A DNA stretch of 64,000 nt from Clostridiaceae bacterium. GTDB lineage: Bacteria; Bacillota; Clostridia; Peptostreptococcales; Natronincolaceae. The notes below the pieces were generated by a model. It made no database searches and was not told where the DNA came from. It saw nothing but the letters and a program-made list of their open reading frames with translations. Within the stretch, counting starts at the first letter, position 1. Every line of letters begins with the position of its first letter. The stretch lies in the NCBI GenBank assembly GCA_018432235.1, contig JAHDLO010000009.1:1-64000 (forward strand), read 5' to 3'. The translations under genes and the position numbers were made by a program. This document shows positions 52,488 to 61,094 of the stretch, piece by piece.

Positions 52488-53069
52488 ATGATAAATCAAT
52501 TTTCTTCTTATTTGGTCAATATCATGAAGGAGAATAATGTTGTGGAGGAAAAGGACCTTGACTGGTATATATATGGAACGGAGCTATTTATTATAACTAT
52601 AATTAAATATCTTGGATTATTTATCATTGCAGTTCTTCTCGGCTGGATAAAGGAGGCCTTTATATATATACTAGCCTTTAGCATATTGCGAAATCAGGCA
52701 GGAGGAGTACACTCAGACTCTTTCCTAAGGTGCTTTGTTGTAACCAATCTAATTACTATTGCCAGTATATATCTTGTCAAATATGTTTTTATAAATATAC
52801 TTTACATAATACTTCCACTAATGATAATACTATCAATTATTATCGTATACAAATATGCACCCATTGATACACCTAACAGAACACTCGATGAAGTGGAAAT
52901 TCTTAAGTATAAAAAAAGGAGCAGAGTTGTCGTTTTAATGGGATCTATAATCATATTGATATTGACCTTGACGATTAACAGCATCATACTCTATACCACT
53001 ATAGCAGCAATAGGCTTTTTCGGTGAGGCAGTAACCTTGACACCACCGGTGGCAAGGAGAAAAATATAA
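52488..53069 (+). CDS. agrB: Accessory gene regulator B (AgrB), peptide-processing membrane protease
   Basis: AgrB cleaves AgrD and forms the thiolactone ring. The 193-aa membrane protein has the diagnostic LRNQAGGVHSDSFLRC with the catalytic pair His75 and Cys82, at the canonical seven-residue spacing. Six hydrophobic stretches (about 33-52, 56-68, 84-103, 105-124, 145-163, 166-184) fit the family. ATG 52488 follows GAGGGGAGG. agrD starts 22 bp downstream. The 186-bp gap before it may hold a separate promoter. Confidence 0.95.
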   Translation: MINQFSSYLVNIMKENNVVEEKDLDWYIYGTELFIITIIKYLGLFIIAVLLGWIKEAFIYILAFSILRNQAGGVHSDSFLRCFVVTNLITIASIYLVKYVFINILYIILPLMIILSIIIVYKYAPIDTPNRTLDEVEILKYKKRSRVVVLMGSIIILILTLTINSIILYTTIAAIGFFGEAVTLTPPVARRKI

Positions 53070-53090
53070 AACAAATGAGGAGGTATATTT

Positions 53091-53213
53091 ATGAAAATCA
53101 AAAATCTATTACTTAACTCTTTTGCTGCGACTGTTTCAGCAGTGGCTAATTTCGGAGCTGGAACTAACTGCATAGGGCTGTTATATCAACCAAAGTTCCC
53201 GGGCAAAAAATAA
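53091..53213 (+). CDS. agrD: Autoinducing-peptide precursor AgrD (40 aa)
   Basis: ATG 53091 lies after GAGGAGG. The N-terminal amphipathic leader (residues 1-22, starting MKIKNLLLNS) precedes the signal core AGTNCIGLLY, and the C-terminal recognition tail is YQPKFPGKK, of the QPKxP type seen in clostridial AgrD peptides. Cys27 would form the thiolactone; the ring is most likely Cys27 to Leu31 (CIGLL) or Tyr32. The gene is directly downstream of agrB. The exact ring closure and trimming are inferred. Confidence 0.9.
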   Translation: MKIKNLLLNSFAATVSAVANFGAGTNCIGLLYQPKFPGKK

Positions 53214-53260
53214 TAGTGTTTGTAGTAATATATACCTGTTTCAAACTGAAGATATGCTTT

Positions 53261-53291
53261 ATATGACCGGTATCCTAAGGATGCTGGGTTT
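53261..53291 (+). terminator. Terminator of the agr locus
   Basis: A CCGGTATCC / GGATGCTGG hairpin with a TAA loop, followed by eight T. Confidence 0.8.
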
Positions 53292-53425
53292 TTTTTGACC
53301 TATTTTAGGCTTTTCCTGGGAAATAATTGGCGAAATTTGCAAAACAAAATGTTATTTTAACATACCTAGAGGTTTCTGTCATAAAATGGTGAATATAGTA
53401 TTAAAATGATCAAGGGGGAAAGCAA

Positions 53426-53821
53426 ATGAATAATTCACAAAGGGTTATAGTAACTACGGGGGATTTAAAGAGAGACTACGAGGTTATTGGGCCTATATAC
53501 TTTCAGGTTTCAAACAAGGGGATATTCTCCAGCGCATTAAGTAAGCTGGTGAAGAAGTATAGTGAGCAAATAGCAAGAATGAAAAAAGAAGGCTCAATGT
53601 CTCAGGATAGAGCTGACTGGGGTTTCCTATATGGAGAGTGGAGCGTTGGACAAAGCGATTTTGAAAAGGCCTTTTTTGTGGCAGTTGAGGAGTTGAAGGA
53701 AAGGGCTGCTATGATGGGGGCGGATGCAGTCATTGGCATGCGGCAGGATATTGATTTAGATACAAATGGGTTTCAATACTTTTATTTGCAAATGTACGGT
53801 ACTGCAGTGAAATATAAGTAG
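53426..53821 (+). CDS. YbjQ/DUF74-like protein (131 aa)
   Basis: The C-terminal part (ELKERAAMMGADAVIGMRQDIDLDTNGFQYFYLQMYGTAVKYK) matches the YbjQ/heavy-metal-binding pentameric beta-barrel family, whose members have the AxxxGADAVIG motif. The N-terminal part (VTTGDLKRDYEVIGPIYFQV) resembles the opening strand of that fold. The middle 45 residues are an insert rich in Lys and Glu. Function is unknown. ATG 53426 follows AGGGGGAA. It is transcribed alone. Confidence 0.75.
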   Translation: MNNSQRVIVTTGDLKRDYEVIGPIYFQVSNKGIFSSALSKLVKKYSEQIARMKKEGSMSQDRADWGFLYGEWSVGQSDFEKAFFVAVEELKERAAMMGADAVIGMRQDIDLDTNGFQYFYLQMYGTAVKYK

Positions 53822-53947
53822 AAGGCCCTAGGCTAAAGTTATAGGCAATTATGATTAGTTTTATTAAGCCTTTGAGGGTATATCAAGGGGCTAAGTAAAA
53901 GTAAGCTATAATTGTCTTATATTTACGCAAAATTTTCGAGTTAATTA

Positions 53948-54006
53948 TTGACAAATCTAGTGTATTTGGTAAATTATAATTAGCACTCCCTTATATAGAG
54001 TGCTAA
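53948..54006 (+). promoter_or_regulatory. CIRCE element and promoter of htpG
   Basis: TTAGCACTC (53980-53988), nine bases, GAGTGCTAA (53998-54006): an exact CIRCE inverted repeat bound by the HrcA repressor. TATAAT at 53975-53980 touches its left arm. TTGACA at 53948-53953 is 21 bp away, longer than ideal, so the true -35 is uncertain. Confidence 0.93.
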
Positions 54007-54047
54007 CCGTGTTAGATAAATTTCATATATGGAGGGAGAAGAACCTA

Positions 54048-55925
54048 ATGGTAAAAAAGGAATTTAAAGCAGAGTCCAAGCGTTTGTTGGATTTAATGAT
54101 TAACTCAATTTATACCCACAAGGAAATATTTCTGAGAGAGCTTATTTCAAATGCCAGCGATGCCATCGATAAAATGTACTACAAGGCATTGACGGATGAA
54201 AGCATCACCTTTAATAAGGAGGATTATTACATAAGGCTGATATCGGATAACCAGAAACGAACCTTAACAATATTAGATACTGGTATTGGTATGACTAAGG
54301 AGGAGCTGGAGGAGAATCTGGGGGTCATTGCTAAAAGCGGATCATACGCCTTTAAAAAGGATAATGAGCTGAAGGATGGATTTGATATCATCGGTCAATT
54401 TGGTGTTGGCTTCTACTCAGCCTTTATGGTGGCGGATACAGTAACTGTGATAAGTAAGGCCTATGGCAGCAATGAAGCATACAAATGGGAGTCGGTAGGC
54501 GCAGAGGGCTATACCATTGAGCCATACGATAAGGCTGAGGTAGGTACTGAGATAATATTAAAGATTAAGGAAAACACAGAGGATGAGAAATATGAGGACT
54601 ATCTTAGCGAATATAGGCTGAAATCTATAGTTAAGAGATACTCAGATTTTATAAGATACCCAATAAAAATGGAGACAACCTCAAGAAAACTGAAGGAAGG
54701 CTCAACCGATGAGTATGAGGAAGTAGTAGAGGATAAGATCATCAACAGTATGGTTCCTATGTGGCGAAAAAATAAAAATGAGCTGACACAGGAGGACTAT
54801 GAGAACTTTTACTCAGAAAAGCATTATGGCTTTGACAAGCCGTTGAAATATGTCCATATGAGTGCGGATGGGACAGTACGCTTCAATACACTGTTATTCA
54901 TTCCTGAAAAAATGCCCTACGATTTCTATACCAAGGAATATGAGCGGGGTCTGGAGCTTTATTCCAGCGGTGTGTTGATAATGGAAAAATGCCCGGACTT
55001 AATTCCTGATTACTTCAGCTTTGTAAAGGGTATGGTGGATTCAGAGGATCTTTCCTTGAATATATCCAGGGAAATGCTGCAGCATGACAGACAGCTAAAA
55101 ATAATAGCCAAGAGAATTAAGGATAAAATAAAGAGTGAGCTGCTAGCACTATTGTCTGATGAGCGAGAAAAATATGAGGAATTCTTTAAGAATTTTGGAA
55201 GACAGCTAAAATACGGTGTGTACAGTGATTTTGGCCAAAACAAGGAAATGCTGCAGGACCTTTTAATGTTTCATTCTTCAAAGGAAAAGAAGCTGGTTAC
55301 TCTAGACGAGTATGTCAGTAGAATGAAGGAGGATCAGAAGTATATTTATTATGCCTCAGGTGATTCAGTTGAAAGAATAGACAAAATGCCTCAGACTGAT
55401 CTATTAACTGAAGAAGGCTACGAAATATTATACTTCACTGATGACATCGATGAATTTGCCATCAGAATGCTATTTAACTACAAGGAGAAGGAATTTAAGT
55501 CTGTTTCCAGTGGCGATTTAGGTATTGAGGAAAAGGATAAGCAGGAGGAAGAAGCTGCTGAGGAGGATAATAAGGCGGTATTTGACTTCATCAAGGAGGC
55601 TCTGGCAGGTAAAGTTAAGGACGTTAGGCCATCAAAACGGCTGAAGCACCACCCTGTGTGTCTGGCTGCTGATGGGGAGCTTTCAATAGAAATGGAAAAA
55701 ATCCTTAATACAATGCCCAACAGCCAGGAGGTAAGGGCTGAAAAGATACTGGAGATCAATGTTCACCACGACGTATATAAGGCATTAAAGGATGCCTATG
55801 AAGGTAATAAGGAGAAGCTGGAGATATACGCAAGTGTACTTTATAATCAGGCATTGCTGATTGAAGGCTTACCTATCAGTGATCCTGTTGAGTATACAAA
55901 CAATATCTGCAAGCTTATGGCCTAG
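54048..55925 (+). CDS. htpG: Molecular chaperone HtpG (Hsp90)
   Basis: The 625-aa chaperone has an N-terminal GHKL ATPase domain ([17 protein letters not shown] [54 protein letters not shown]), the middle domain ([49 protein letters not shown]) and the C-terminal dimerisation domain. ATG 54048 follows GGAGGGAGAAG; an upstream in-frame GTG overlaps the CIRCE element and is not the start. It helps fold clients under heat stress. HrcA control via CIRCE is suggested, unlike Bacillus subtilis htpG, which is not HrcA-regulated. Confidence 0.97.
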   Translation: MVKKEFKAESKRLLDLMINSIYTHKEIFLRELISNASDAIDKMYYKALTDESITFNKEDYYIRLISDNQKRTLTILDTGIGMTKEELEENLGVIAKSGSYAFKKDNELKDGFDIIGQFGVGFYSAFMVADTVTVISKAYGSNEAYKWESVGAEGYTIEPYDKAEVGTEIILKIKENTEDEKYEDYLSEYRLKSIVKRYSDFIRYPIKMETTSRKLKEGSTDEYEEVVEDKIINSMVPMWRKNKNELTQEDYENFYSEKHYGFDKPLKYVHMSADGTVRFNTLLFIPEKMPYDFYTKEYERGLELYSSGVLIMEKCPDLIPDYFSFVKGMVDSEDLSLNISREMLQHDRQLKIIAKRIKDKIKSELLALLSDEREKYEEFFKNFGRQLKYGVYSDFGQNKEMLQDLLMFHSSKEKKLVTLDEYVSRMKEDQKYIYYASGDSVERIDKMPQTDLLTEEGYEILYFTDDIDEFAIRMLFNYKEKEFKSVSSGDLGIEEKDKQEEEAAEEDNKAVFDFIKEALAGKVKDVRPSKRLKHHPVCLAADGELSIEMEKILNTMPNSQEVRAEKILEINVHHDVYKALKDAYEGNKEKLEIYASVLYNQALLIEGLPISDPVEYTNNICKLMA

Positions 55926-56075
55926 TCTAAAGCGTCGGTGTGTTTAGCCTCCTAATGTAGAAAAGCCGTATGGAAGAAGGATTCAATACATTCTCTATAG
56001 AAGTAATAGTTATGCAGAATGGCATAATTATCTAGTCTGGTTTAACTGTATATGAATAATAGGGGAGGGGTTAAA

Positions 56076-56579
56076 ATGAAGGAGATATTTGATCGGAGAA
56101 GCATAAGAAGGTATCTGGATAAGCCTGTGGCAGATGAGGATATTCAAAAGCTATTGAGGGCTGCCATGTATGCGCCTTCAGCAGGCAATGAAAAGCCTTG
56201 GCATTTCATCGTTATAAAGGATAGAAGCAAGCTGGAGGAAATAACACATTTTCATCCCCATACACAAATGCTGAAGCAGGCGCCGCTGGCAATACTGGTT
56301 TGTGCGGATTTGACGGATATTAAATACGATGGCATGTTTTGGATTCAAGACATAGCTGCATGCACGCAAAACATCTTATTGCAGGCAACAGAGCTGGGAC
56401 TTGGCACCTGTTGGTGTGGCGTATACCCAAATGAAAGGCTAGTAGAGCCAATGGCTAAATTGGCTGAGCTGCCATCCCACATAGTACCGGCCGCTATAGT
56501 GGCAGTAGGGCATCCCGGTGAGGAACGAATGATAAGAGATAGATATAATCCTGAACGGGTGCATTATGAAAAATGGTAA
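56076..56579 (+). CDS. Nitroreductase family protein
   Basis: The 167-aa FMN-dependent oxidoreductase begins MKEIFDRRSIRRYLDKPV. It shows the FMN-binding RRSIR and APSAGNEKPWHFIVI motifs and the C-terminal LGLGTCWCGVYPNERLV and AIVAVGHPGEE motifs. It is of the short type found in anaerobes, and could reduce nitroaromatics or quinones. ATG 56076 is preferred because AGGGGAGGGG precedes it. It is transcribed alone and ends with a long inverted repeat. Confidence 0.92.
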   Translation: MKEIFDRRSIRRYLDKPVADEDIQKLLRAAMYAPSAGNEKPWHFIVIKDRSKLEEITHFHPHTQMLKQAPLAILVCADLTDIKYDGMFWIQDIAACTQNILLQATELGLGTCWCGVYPNERLVEPMAKLAELPSHIVPAAIVAVGHPGEERMIRDRYNPERVHYEKW

Positions 56580-56600
56580 GTGAATTTCTGTCATAGTATG

Positions 56601-56647
56601 TATAGCCTCTTACTTTGTAAATAACTGAGTAGGAGGCTATATTTTTC
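56601..56647 (+). terminator. Terminator after the nitroreductase gene
   Basis: TATAGCCTC (56601-56609) pairs with GAGGCTATA (56633-56641) across a 23-nt loop, followed by five T. Confidence 0.6.
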
Positions 56648-56741
56648 TGCTGTCAGCATAAGGTATTATTTGAAGAGGCAATTTGATATAATACAGTAAA
56701 GAGCCACAATAACAGGTATTATTGAAAAGGGAGGCTGAAGC

Positions 56742-56996
56742 ATGAAGGAAAGCAATTATCGAGAAGAAAAGAAAAATCAATTTATGATTTCAAAATTTAA
56801 TTTGCTGGCCACCATTCTATTTTTAGCTAACTATTTCGTTGAATCAAGGCTGCTATGGATAGCTTTTATTGCCAGTTGTGAGCTGATAATCATAAGGCTG
56901 TTTATTCAGGAGCGAAAAAGAGGCGGCAGCTGGTTTCAATATTTTTATGTCGTGATTTTTATTGGGATATTGTTTTTGCGTAAGGGTGGGGCGTAA
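56742..56996 (+). CDS. Small membrane protein (84 aa)
   Basis: The ATG is preceded by GGGAGGCTG. A charged N-terminus of about 15 residues (MKESNYREEKKN) is followed by three hydrophobic segments (about residues 20-33, 37-53, 66-79), with a positive loop QERKRGGSW. I do not recognise a family. There is no neighbour in the same operon. Confidence 0.6.
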   Translation: MKESNYREEKKNQFMISKFNLLATILFLANYFVESRLLWIAFIASCELIIIRLFIQERKRGGSWFQYFYVVIFIGILFLRKGGA

Positions 56997-57030
56997 ATAA
57001 TTGATTTTTTTCTTAGGATGAAAGATTAGG

Positions 57031-57075
57031 AGCTGTCATGAAGATCATTGTTTAAACTATTTTAAGACAGCTCCC
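57031..57075 (-). terminator. Inverted repeat after peptide cassette 2
   Basis: GGAGCTGTC (around 57030-57038) and GACAGCTCC (around 57065-57074) form a 9-bp stem, downstream of the peptide gene on the minus strand. The T tract is poor, so termination is only probable. Confidence 0.5.
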
Positions 57076-57087
57076 AAGACTACATAT

Positions 57088-57231
57088 TTAATTGCTTAAG
57101 GGTTTAGGATCGCCTAGTGTATTGTATACTGGTTTTTCTACAGAGTTTGGTGGTGTATAAGTAGATACAAAACTAAAAGAAGTAGAGAAAATTAATAATG
57201 ATATGACAAGTATTGATACGAACCTTCTCAT
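57088..57231 (-). CDS. Secreted signalling-peptide precursor 2 (47 aa)
   Basis: The start at 57231 has AAAGGAGG 8 bases upstream. A basic MRRF start, a hydrophobic core (residues 4-22) and a Ser-rich probable cleavage region give an exported peptide. The C-terminal 25 residues are proline-rich and polar (TPPNSVEKPVYNTLGDPKP) and should form the active segment. It lies 37 bp after the regulator gene. Layout matches precursor 1 at 42845, though the sequences differ fully, as expected of pheromones with private specificity. Confidence 0.7.
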   Translation of the reverse strand: MRRFVSILVISLLIFSTSFSFVSTYTPPNSVEKPVYNTLGDPKPLSN

Positions 57232-57268
57232 AAATATAACCTCCTTTGTTTTATAGTATAAATATAAA

Positions 57269-58558
57269 TTATGTTATTTTTATTAAGTCAATATATTTCT
57301 TAAATCCATTGAGATTATTTATTGCAACGTAAATTTCACAAAGTAAAGCATAAGCAGCTTTTAGTTTGGATTCTGAAAAGTTTTCATGTATAAGCTCGAT
57401 TATTTCATATGTAATTTTTTCAGCTGACTCATAATCTGTGATATCCTTAAGAATTTCCGCAAGCTGCAGCAATATATCGATTTTTTCAACAGATGGAATT
57501 CTATTATTAATTAAATACTCATTTATAAATTTGATTGCCTCTTTTGATTTGCCTAATTTATGATAACTTCTAGCAACAGTAACTATTATCATAGAAGAAT
57601 ACATTCTGTCAACTTCATCCTTTAATTCTAGTGAACGCATCGCAAAGTCAAAGGCAATATCATATTGTTCTTTGTTTATGTGCAGATTTGTAAGGCTGTC
57701 GAAGATTAGCATTTTAAGCCGATGATCCGGCTCTTTTTTTAAAAGCTTGCTATAGAGTTTTTCAGCCTTATCATATAGCTCCAAATCCAAGTAATTATTT
57801 GCTTCTATTAAAACAATATCGTCAAATATAAATTGAGAAAGCTTGTACTTCCTAATATTTTCAATAGCTTCAAAAACTAGGTTATAATTTTTTAATTTGC
57901 GATAGCAAAGAATGATATTGTATGAAGCATAAATTTGATTTTTTTCATTTTCAGGGTTTTTCTCTATTGATAAATTGTAACATTTTTGGAAATGAACCAG
58001 AGCTTCTTGAATATGCTCTAACATAAAGGAGTTATCTCCTAACTTTAAATACAAGGTTGCAATCTTTTCATAATCCTTGACCTCTATATAATATTCTATA
58101 GCACTAAAGTAATCATTAGCAGCTTTGTAGTATTCGCATAGATGATAATAATATTGACCTCTAATTAGATTTATTTTAGCAATTTCTCTCCCTAAGCGCC
58201 ATTCCTGTGCCAAGCTGAGCAATGGATTGAAAATGAGTGCTATCTCATCAACGGTTAAGTGCTTGTTTTGCGAAATGGTTTCATATTTAGTTAATGTCTC
58301 ATTAATATATGCTTGTGCTTGCTCTGCTCCGTCTTTAAGCAAATCCTCTGCAGTAAATTCTTGTCCTATTTTTTCATAGTATTTATTTAATTTATCGGCA
58401 ATAATCGCAGCAACATTATAGGTAAGATTACGTTTTCCGTTTTCAATCATGGAAACAAGGCTTCTGGTTATTTTATCGTCTGTTAAGTCATCCTGCTTTA
58501 ATCCCATGTTTTCTCTTAATCTTCTGATTTTTTCCCCTGGGGCTAATATCTCTAAAGT
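57269..58558 (-). CDS. XRE-TPR (RNPP-like) regulator, probable peptide receptor 2
   Basis: The 429-aa protein is a paralogue of the gene at 41482. It shares a helix-turn-helix with nearly the same opening (GEKIRRLRENMGLKQDDLTDDKITRSLVSMIENGKRNLT) and a long TPR region (YYKAANDYFSAIEYYIEV, QEALVHFQKCYNLSIEKN, YDKAEKLYSKLLKKEPD). TTG 58558 is chosen as start, in the context GGGGGAGTGAC. It is the first gene of a two-gene operon with peptide precursor 2. Two such receptors with separate peptides suggest two parallel signalling circuits. Confidence 0.8.
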   Translation of the reverse strand, partial: TLEILAPGEKIRRLRENMGLKQDDLTDDKITRSLVSMIENGKRNLTYNVAAIIADKLNKYYEKIGQEFTAEDLLKDGAEQAQAYINETLTKYETISQNKHLTVDEIALIFNPLLSLAQEWRLGREIAKINLIRGQYYYHLCEYYKAANDYFSAIEYYIEVKDYEKIATLYLKLGDNSFMLEHIQEALVHFQKCYNLSIEKNPENEKNQIYASYNIILCYRKLKNYNLVFEAIENIRKYKLSQFIFDDIVLIEANNYLDLELYDKAEKLYSKLLKKEPDHRLKMLIFDSLTNLHINKEQYDIAFDFAMRSLELKDEVDRMYSSMIIVTVARSYHKLGKSKEAIKFINEYLINNRIPSVEKIDILLQLAEILKDITDYESAEKITYEIIELIHENFSESKLKAAYALLCEIYVAINNLNGFKKYIDLIKIT

Positions 58559-58587
58559 CAAAGTCACTCCCCCTTTTAACAATTAGT

Positions 58588-58616
58588 TATATATAATAAA
58601 TCATATCAAATGTCAA
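58588..58616 (-). promoter_or_regulatory. Promoter of the second XRE-TPR cassette
   Basis: On the minus strand TTGACA (58616-58611), 17-bp spacer, TATATA (58593-58588). The spacer contains TGATATGAT, also found in the promoter of the first cassette. Confidence 0.6.
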
Positions 58617-58807
58617 AAACATATACAACCATTTATGTAAAAAAATAACATGGTATAAAAATTACTTGAGCAATAAAAAAATAATTTATAGGTTTTTCGT
58701 TTTTAGTCAAGCTAAAGCTCCTTTTTTGGAACTTATTTATAGTTCATGTGTCTTATAAATATAAAAGTAATTGAAATTCATGTTATTGCTAAAAAAGGGG
58801 GATTTTT

Positions 58808-59020
58808 GTGTTCAGTATAATTAATAAAAGCTTGATGAAGTCCCTTACTGTGAGTCTTGGATTGACTGCTGTATCCTACTTCTTGGGATGGCTTAGATTC
58901 CCTGGTATAATATTCTTGCAACTTTTGAGAATATTTCTTATTACCTTTATAGTTTTTTTTATATGTTATGTTTCTCTGGCGTATATCTCTCTTTATTGGA
59001 AAAAACAAAAGGGTAAATAA
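58808..59020 (+). CDS. Small two-span membrane protein (70 aa)
   Basis: GTG 58808 follows AAAAAAGGGGG. There are two hydrophobic helices (about residues 12-30 and 35-60) and a basic C-terminus, YWKKQKGK. No family is recognised. A small hairpin AGTAGC/GCTACC follows within 30 bp. The gap 59021-59179 shows no other gene. Confidence 0.55.
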   Translation: MFSIINKSLMKSLTVSLGLTAVSYFLGWLRFPGIIFLQLLRIFLITFIVFFICYVSLAYISLYWKKQKGK

Positions 59021-59179
59021 AAGCAGCTGTTTAAGAACAAAAGTAGCTTCGCTACCTATGATTTTCAAGGACTCAGAGGGTTCTTTAGAGGCCTCCGGTG
59101 CATCCCATACTTTTATAAGGGTATGCCCTTAATACCTTCCTACTTTCAACGGAAATAAAACGAACACTATGAAATAAAT

Positions 59180-59214
59180 GCTCCTGCCGACCAATAGTCA
59201 ACAGGAGCTTTACT
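59180..59214 (-). terminator. Terminator of the ABC permease/ATPase operon
   Basis: On the minus strand GCTCCTG (59208-59202) pairs with CAGGAGC (59186-59180), followed by ATTTATTT. It lies right after the permease stop. Confidence 0.7.
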
Positions 59215-60041
59215 TATTGCTTCCACCTCAAAAACCGATTCTCAACCCAGGCCACAAACTGGTACATTACAAAAGTGGCCACAGCCAGCACAATTACCCC
59301 GGCCATGACAATATCCAGCCGGAAGACCTGACCGCCATATACGATTAAGTAGCCTAAGCCAGCCTTAGATACCAGAAACTCACCAACGATCACCCCAACC
59401 CAAGACATACCAATGTTTATCTTCATGGTGTTGATCATGGTGGGTACACTGGCGGGAAGCACAACCTTTTGCAGAATTTGAAGCTTTGTGGCACCGAAGG
59501 TTTTAAGCATTTTTATCTTTTCAGTGTCCACCTCCTTAAAGCCGTTAAAGGTGGATAATATGGTTACAACGATAGAAATCAAAAGGGCGGTAACGATAAT
59601 CCCTCTTGTTCCGGCACCTGCCCAAATAATTATAATGGGCCCCAAGGCTATTTTAGGCAGTGCATTCAGAACAACCAAGTAAGGGTCAACGACCTTAGCA
59701 ATAAAATCCGACCACCACAGCATGATAGCTACAATAGTACCCAGAACAGTACCTATCACAAAGCCCATGAGAGTTTCATAGACAGAAACTGTTGTATGCA
59801 TAATCAAGGAACCGTCAGCAGACAATCTTACAAGAAGCTTGAAAATATCTGAAGGCTTACTGAAGAAGAAGGGGTCGATCCATTTAAGATTAGCCGCCAC
59901 CTCCCAACAAATAATAAAAAGCATGAGAAAACCCACCTGTGAAGCCTTAATCTGTAGTTTATTTCGCTTAACTGCCCTTAAGAATTCCTGATGCTGAGGC
60001 GAATATTTTACATTCTCATTATCCTTATTTAACATAGACAT
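59214..60041 (-). CDS. ABC transporter permease, SsuC/TauC/ThiX type
   Basis: The membrane protein of about 275 aa has six hydrophobic helices and a BPD_transp_1 loop, EVDTEKIKMLKTFGATKLQILQKVVLPASVPTMINTMKINIGMSW, including the EAA-like coupling motif. This is the type that imports nitrate, sulfonates, taurine or thiamine precursors. The start overlaps the end of the ATPase gene; ATG 60041 and ATG 60035 are both possible after GGAAGGAGC. The substrate-binding protein gene is missing from this cluster. Confidence 0.88.
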   Translation of the reverse strand: MSMLNKDNENVKYSPQHQEFLRAVKRNKLQIKASQVGFLMLFIICWEVAANLKWIDPFFFSKPSDIFKLLVRLSADGSLIMHTTVSVYETLMGFVIGTVLGTIVAIMLWWSDFIAKVVDPYLVVLNALPKIALGPIIIIWAGAGTRGIIVTALLISIVVTILSTFNGFKEVDTEKIKMLKTFGATKLQILQKVVLPASVPTMINTMKINIGMSWVGVIVGEFLVSKAGLGYLIVYGGQVFRLDIVMAGVIVLAVATFVMYQFVAWVENRFLRWKQ

Positions 60042-60807
60042 CAAGCTCCTTCCATATCAAATTAAAATAATGCCTGAATTCAGGTGCCTCTCTACATTGG
60101 ATAGGTGAAGGGTTATCACTCTGGCAGGTTAACTGTATATGGTGAATATTCTTAATAGTAGCAGGACGATTGGAGAGTACCAAAACCCTGTCTGACATGG
60201 ATATTGCTTCCCCAACATCATGGGTTACCATTAAGGCTGTCTTGCCCTCCTTTTTAATAATTCGAGCTATTTCATCCCCTACTGCCAGTCGGTTTTGATA
60301 GTCTAGGGCTGAGAAGGGCTCATCCAGTAAAAGTAGCTCCGGTTCCACCGCCAGTGTGCGGATTAGTGCTACCCTTTGTCTCATACCGCCTGAAAGCTGG
60401 TCTGGATAATGGTTTTTGAATTCCCCCAGACCATAGGTATCCAGAAGCTGACTAACTCTTGCGATGCTTTCATCATTAACCTTTTTTTGAATTTCAAGGC
60501 CTATTAGCACGTTCTGCAAAATGGTTCTCCAGGGGAATAGATTATCCCGTTGAAACATATAGCCACTGGCCTTGTTAGGGCCATCTATCCTATGCCCGTC
60601 AATGAAGATCTCCCCTGTACTGGGCTTCAAGAGACCTGCTATTATGGATAATATCGTAGATTTTCCGCAGCCACTGGGACCCACCAAAGAAACTATTTCC
60701 CCCTTGTCTACATGAAAGGAGAGCTCCTTTAAAGCAATGGTCTCATTATCTAAGGTATGATAGGTCATAGAAATATTTTTTATATCAACAAATTTGTTGT
60801 TACGCAT
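60025..60807 (-). CDS. ABC transporter ATP-binding protein, SsuB/TauB type
   Basis: The 260-aa ATPase has Walker A VGPSGCGKSTIL, the signature LSGGMRQRVALIR, Walker B LLLLDEPFSALD and the switch His in MVTHDVGEA. The FQRDNLFPWRTILQNV Q-loop is typical of the nitrate/sulfonate/taurine subfamily. The C-terminus has about 40 residues beyond the domain (HHIQLTCQSDNPSP). It is first in a two-gene operon, divergent from the MerR fusion gene. No binding protein lies in the window, so substrate cannot be given. Confidence 0.92.
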   Translation of the reverse strand: MRNNKFVDIKNISMTYHTLDNETIALKELSFHVDKGEIVSLVGPSGCGKSTILSIIAGLLKPSTGEIFIDGHRIDGPNKASGYMFQRDNLFPWRTILQNVLIGLEIQKKVNDESIARVSQLLDTYGLGEFKNHYPDQLSGGMRQRVALIRTLAVEPELLLLDEPFSALDYQNRLAVGDEIARIIKKEGKTALMVTHDVGEAISMSDRVLVLSNRPATIKNIHHIQLTCQSDNPSPIQCREAPEFRHYFNLIWKELDVYVK

Positions 60808-61002
60808 AGCTAACCTCCTCGCAGCCAGATTATTGCATAATTTACGTATATGGTTATTTTATGTGGGGATTTTTAATCTGTTACTAAGGTGAAAGTAATA
60901 AATCTATAAGAATAATTAGATATGAGTAAATGCATATATGAGGAAATTAGCAAAAGTAAATCTCACCCATATCGATAGTGAGTAGGCCTGATTGGGAAAC
61001 GG

Positions 61003-61031
61003 TTGAAATTCATCCTTGCTAATGCTAAGAT
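61003..61031 (+). promoter_or_regulatory. Promoter of the MerR-methyltransferase gene
   Basis: TTGAAA (61003-61008), 17-bp spacer, TAAGAT (61026-61031). The 17-bp spacer is shorter than the 19-20 bp of MerR-activated promoters, so constitutive expression is likely. The rest of the 287-bp divergent gap (60808-61094) shows no other recognised element. Confidence 0.5.
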
Positions 61032-61094
61032 GTATATTAAAAGCAGAGTTGTAGATTATATAACAATCACTTGTTAAGTGAAAAGGGTGAGAAA

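Noticed and set aside
41437..58608. TGATATGAT as a dedicated operator shared by both peptide cassettes
   Set aside because: A similar sequence with TATGATATAAG occurs before ptsH at about 31980, so it may only reflect promoter composition; kept as a weak note.
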